From Rhodamnia argentea (taxonomy: Eukaryota > Streptophyta > Magnoliopsida > Myrtales > Myrtaceae), in the NCBI RefSeq assembly GCF_020921035.1, contig NC_063155.1, positions 31,799,294 to 31,863,293 of the forward strand: DNA of 64,000 bases, in the 5' to 3' direction. The notes beneath the pieces are model-generated. The model made no database searches and was not told the origin of the DNA. It saw only the letters and a program-made list of their open reading frames with translations. Shown one piece after another: positions 62,027 through 64,000 of the stretch. Position numbers and translations under genes: made by a program. Positions within the stretch are counted from its first letter, which is position 1; the number at the start of each line of letters is the position of its first letter.

Positions 62027-64000
62027 TCATGCATGTAGGTCCTTGTTTGAGTTCCACACGGGGCCTTTTGTAACAACACCATCATTTAAGATTGCACTTC
62101 CATTCTCCACACCAATTAGCGGATCAGTTTCACTTTCCTTTGGCTGCCATCATGGAGAAAAGAGCATAGGCTCCCATTAGAAGTTTATGAAAATGTAATA
62201 TAGAAGACGAAAGCAAAGAGACAATTAATAGGGAAAGAAAACGGTAGCTTTCCACCACTGTAGAATTCAAGGGATTATTTGAGAAGCTAATGACAGAATG
62301 ATATCATCTAAAGCAATAAAATGCCAACAAATGAATGTACCTGGGTCAGCTGAGCGGATGCCTCATTAGCCTTTTGCTGGGTCTCAACTGTGCAGTAGTA
62401 AGAATAAAGTACCATCCCTACTACGGCAATCAAAATACCCAAAATGTTGCGCCAACTAAAAGGGTCATGAAGCAGAACATAGCCGAAAGCCAAAACCAGA
62501 CAAGTCTTCAGATGTCCAAGGACTTGATACGTTACAGGAGATGTTTTTCCGATCACCAAAAATGTGCTAAAATTTACAGAAACAGATATCAAGCAGGAGA
62601 GAACAATGAAGAACTGCAATGAAGACGGTATATTTAGTCAGTTACAACCATTTATGAGAATAAACCTCAGCAAAGGAGGAGGGGAAGGCAGTCGACTCTC
62701 ACCAGCACTTGAGGGGTATACTTGAAAGCGAAAACGTTTTTATTCGTCAGCATGCCATCTAAAAAAGGACCCGCGACAAACAACGTAATTGCCTGATAAG
62801 GGCAAGACTGATACAGAAGTTGGGTTGAAGAAACTTTGAACTTCTTCTGGATTGTATTAGTCATCTAAGAATCATGATTAAGGTCCCAAACAAAGTAGAA
62901 TAGTGATGGAAACCAGGCCAATAAAAGCGTTCTGGGAGTCCATATAGTCAACTAAGCAAAGTGATGAATGCCATGAGAGACAATATACTTGTGATGAGAA
63001 CACTGAGGATACAATCTGCGCAACACAGGTCGTAAGCACTGCGAGCAGTGACAAGATGGAGCCCAATGCATTGAGCTGTAAATCCGTTACTGTTGCAATT
63101 CCAACACCAATGAGAAGAATTACAAGTGAAAATTGGATGCTCCGACTGCAACAACAATTAACAAGCATGAGTGAACTTATCATGTAAGATGCAGCGGAAG
63201 AAACCAGAGTAGATAAATTATATGATATACACAAACTGAAGGTAAGTTAACCAAAAGGCACATTTCATGAAGCATTTCTTTTCTTTCTCTTTTTTCTTGC
63301 TTTCATTTTTGGTTTGGGAAAGAAGAGAGGGGGGTGGGGTGGGGGTGGGGGTGGTGTGGGTGGTGGTGGTGGAGGACGAGTGGTGGTCTAGCAAGTTAGA
63401 AGTACCAAGCACACAGTCACTCACACAAGGAATATTCATTTTATGAGAAATACACGCCGCAGAGGGACATTGCTGAGGGCCCACCTAAATAGCTTCCTGA
63501 AGAAAAGAGTCTCCAAGAGAACAGTGCAGGGGATGATTGCCAGCTTTGTCATCTGAGAGTGAAAAGCCAAAAGAGACTCGCCATCTTAGTAGTAGAATGA
63601 AGGCTTAAGGCTAGAGGAAAATCACTACAGTTAAACAGAGGTAAATCTTCAGAGAGACCACTTCAAGTAAGGAATCATTTTCATAAACATGCATTCGGTG
63701 AGCCCTAGTAAAGTGTACTATGTGAAAATACACAAAAATGTGAGATATTTACTCGATCTTCATCTACATATTATTCGGCAAATGCCAGTGTTCAGACAGA
63801 AAAAGCTCGGTCCCTAGAAAGATGGATAACATGGACCTTCTTCAGAACTTTTCAAGTAGCAAAGGGGCTAAAGGATTACCTGGTAGAAACCCACAGAATT
63901 GAAACCCAAACTGAGATTTAATAGTCCAATCGATATCCCATTCAGTATTCCAAATCCCATGACAGCTCTTGCATCAAAAGGCTTGTGTTCAAACAATTTC
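62027..64000 (-). CDS. UDP-xylose transporter family (UXT), 5' end outside window
   Basis: Six visible exons: 64000-63880 (partial), 63552-63485, 63145-63013, 62864-62703, 62613-62341 and 62143-62027. They encode about 291 residues and the N-terminal ~55 are missing. The translation starts KLFEHKPFDARAVMGFGILNGISIGLLNLSLGFNSVGFYQ, then MTKLAIIPCTVLLETLFFRKLFS, RSIQFSLVILLIGVGIATVTDLQLN, MTNTIQKKFKVSSTQLLYQSCPYQ and VNFSTFLVIGKTSPVTYQVLGHLKTCLVLAFGY. The C-terminus ends PVWNSNKDLHA. This is the nucleotide-sugar/triose-phosphate translocator fold with about ten membrane helices; the GKTSPVTYQVLGHLKT segment is the family hallmark. Known role: Golgi import of UDP-xylose for xylan and xyloglucan synthesis. 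The intron 62865-63012 looks U12-type. Close relatives transport other nucleotide sugars, so the substrate is inferred from similarity to UXT1-3. Confidence 0.9.
63328..63375 (+). repeat. G-rich tract in a UXT intron
   Basis: Runs of four to six G separated by single T, then GGT units. It is C-rich in the transcript sense, within the intron between 63146 and 63484. Confidence 0.85.

Overview
This is a nuclear chromosome window from a flowering plant, almost certainly a eudicot. Genes carry spliced GT-AG introns, and the proteins are land-plant families (WRKY, LBD, OVATE, CIPK, EPFL, TIC110, CHX, class III peroxidase). The repeats consist of short foldback elements whose arms carry a 'CCTAAACCTTTTG / CCAATT' vocabulary around a GC-rich 'CGAGGGTGAGG' core. 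That looks to me like Myrtaceae (Eucalyptus/Syzygium type), but this is pattern memory and not a tested assignment.

Layout: 1-372, N-terminal piece of a GDSL lipase (-), cut by the window edge. 373-8002, mostly repeat-rich intergenic DNA. 8003-8461, small DUF4228 protein (+). 11688-14668, CHX cation/H+ antiporter (-). 17535-19730, group I WRKY33-like factor (-). 21026-24463, U2 snRNP B'' (-), head to head with 24813-27796, mitoribosomal mS29/DAP3 (+). 29346-35646, TIC110 (+), convergent with 36076-36635, BLOC-1 subunit 1 (-). 36636-40950, repeat-rich and including a clean hAT-type MITE. 40951-42430, class III peroxidase (+). 44015-44898, LBD15-like factor (-). 49211-49741, DUF688-like protein (-). 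52311-53582, intronless CIPK11-like kinase (-). 56120-56738, EPFL4/5/6-like peptide (-). 59077-59997, OVATE family protein (+). 62027-64000, UDP-xylose transporter (UXT) family, 3' part (-).

The genes do not form a pathway. The gene-dense block 21-36.6 kb holds housekeeping genes for organelles and RNA processing (splicing, mitochondrial translation, chloroplast import, endosomal trafficking). The flanks hold single regulatory, wall or transport genes separated by 2-7 kb of AT-rich DNA with MITEs and microsatellites. I found no CRISPR, prophage, operon or obviously novel multi-gene system. The most useful anomalies are a probable U12-type intron (UXT), a GC-AG intron (mS29), a short bidirectional promoter, MITEs with readable target duplications, a rearranged patch near 47.4-47.6 kb, and a coding-like but broken stretch at 43.4-44.0 kb. 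Exon borders were read by eye from splice consensus, frame continuity and family knowledge. Coordinates should be good to the base where stated, but no alignment was run.
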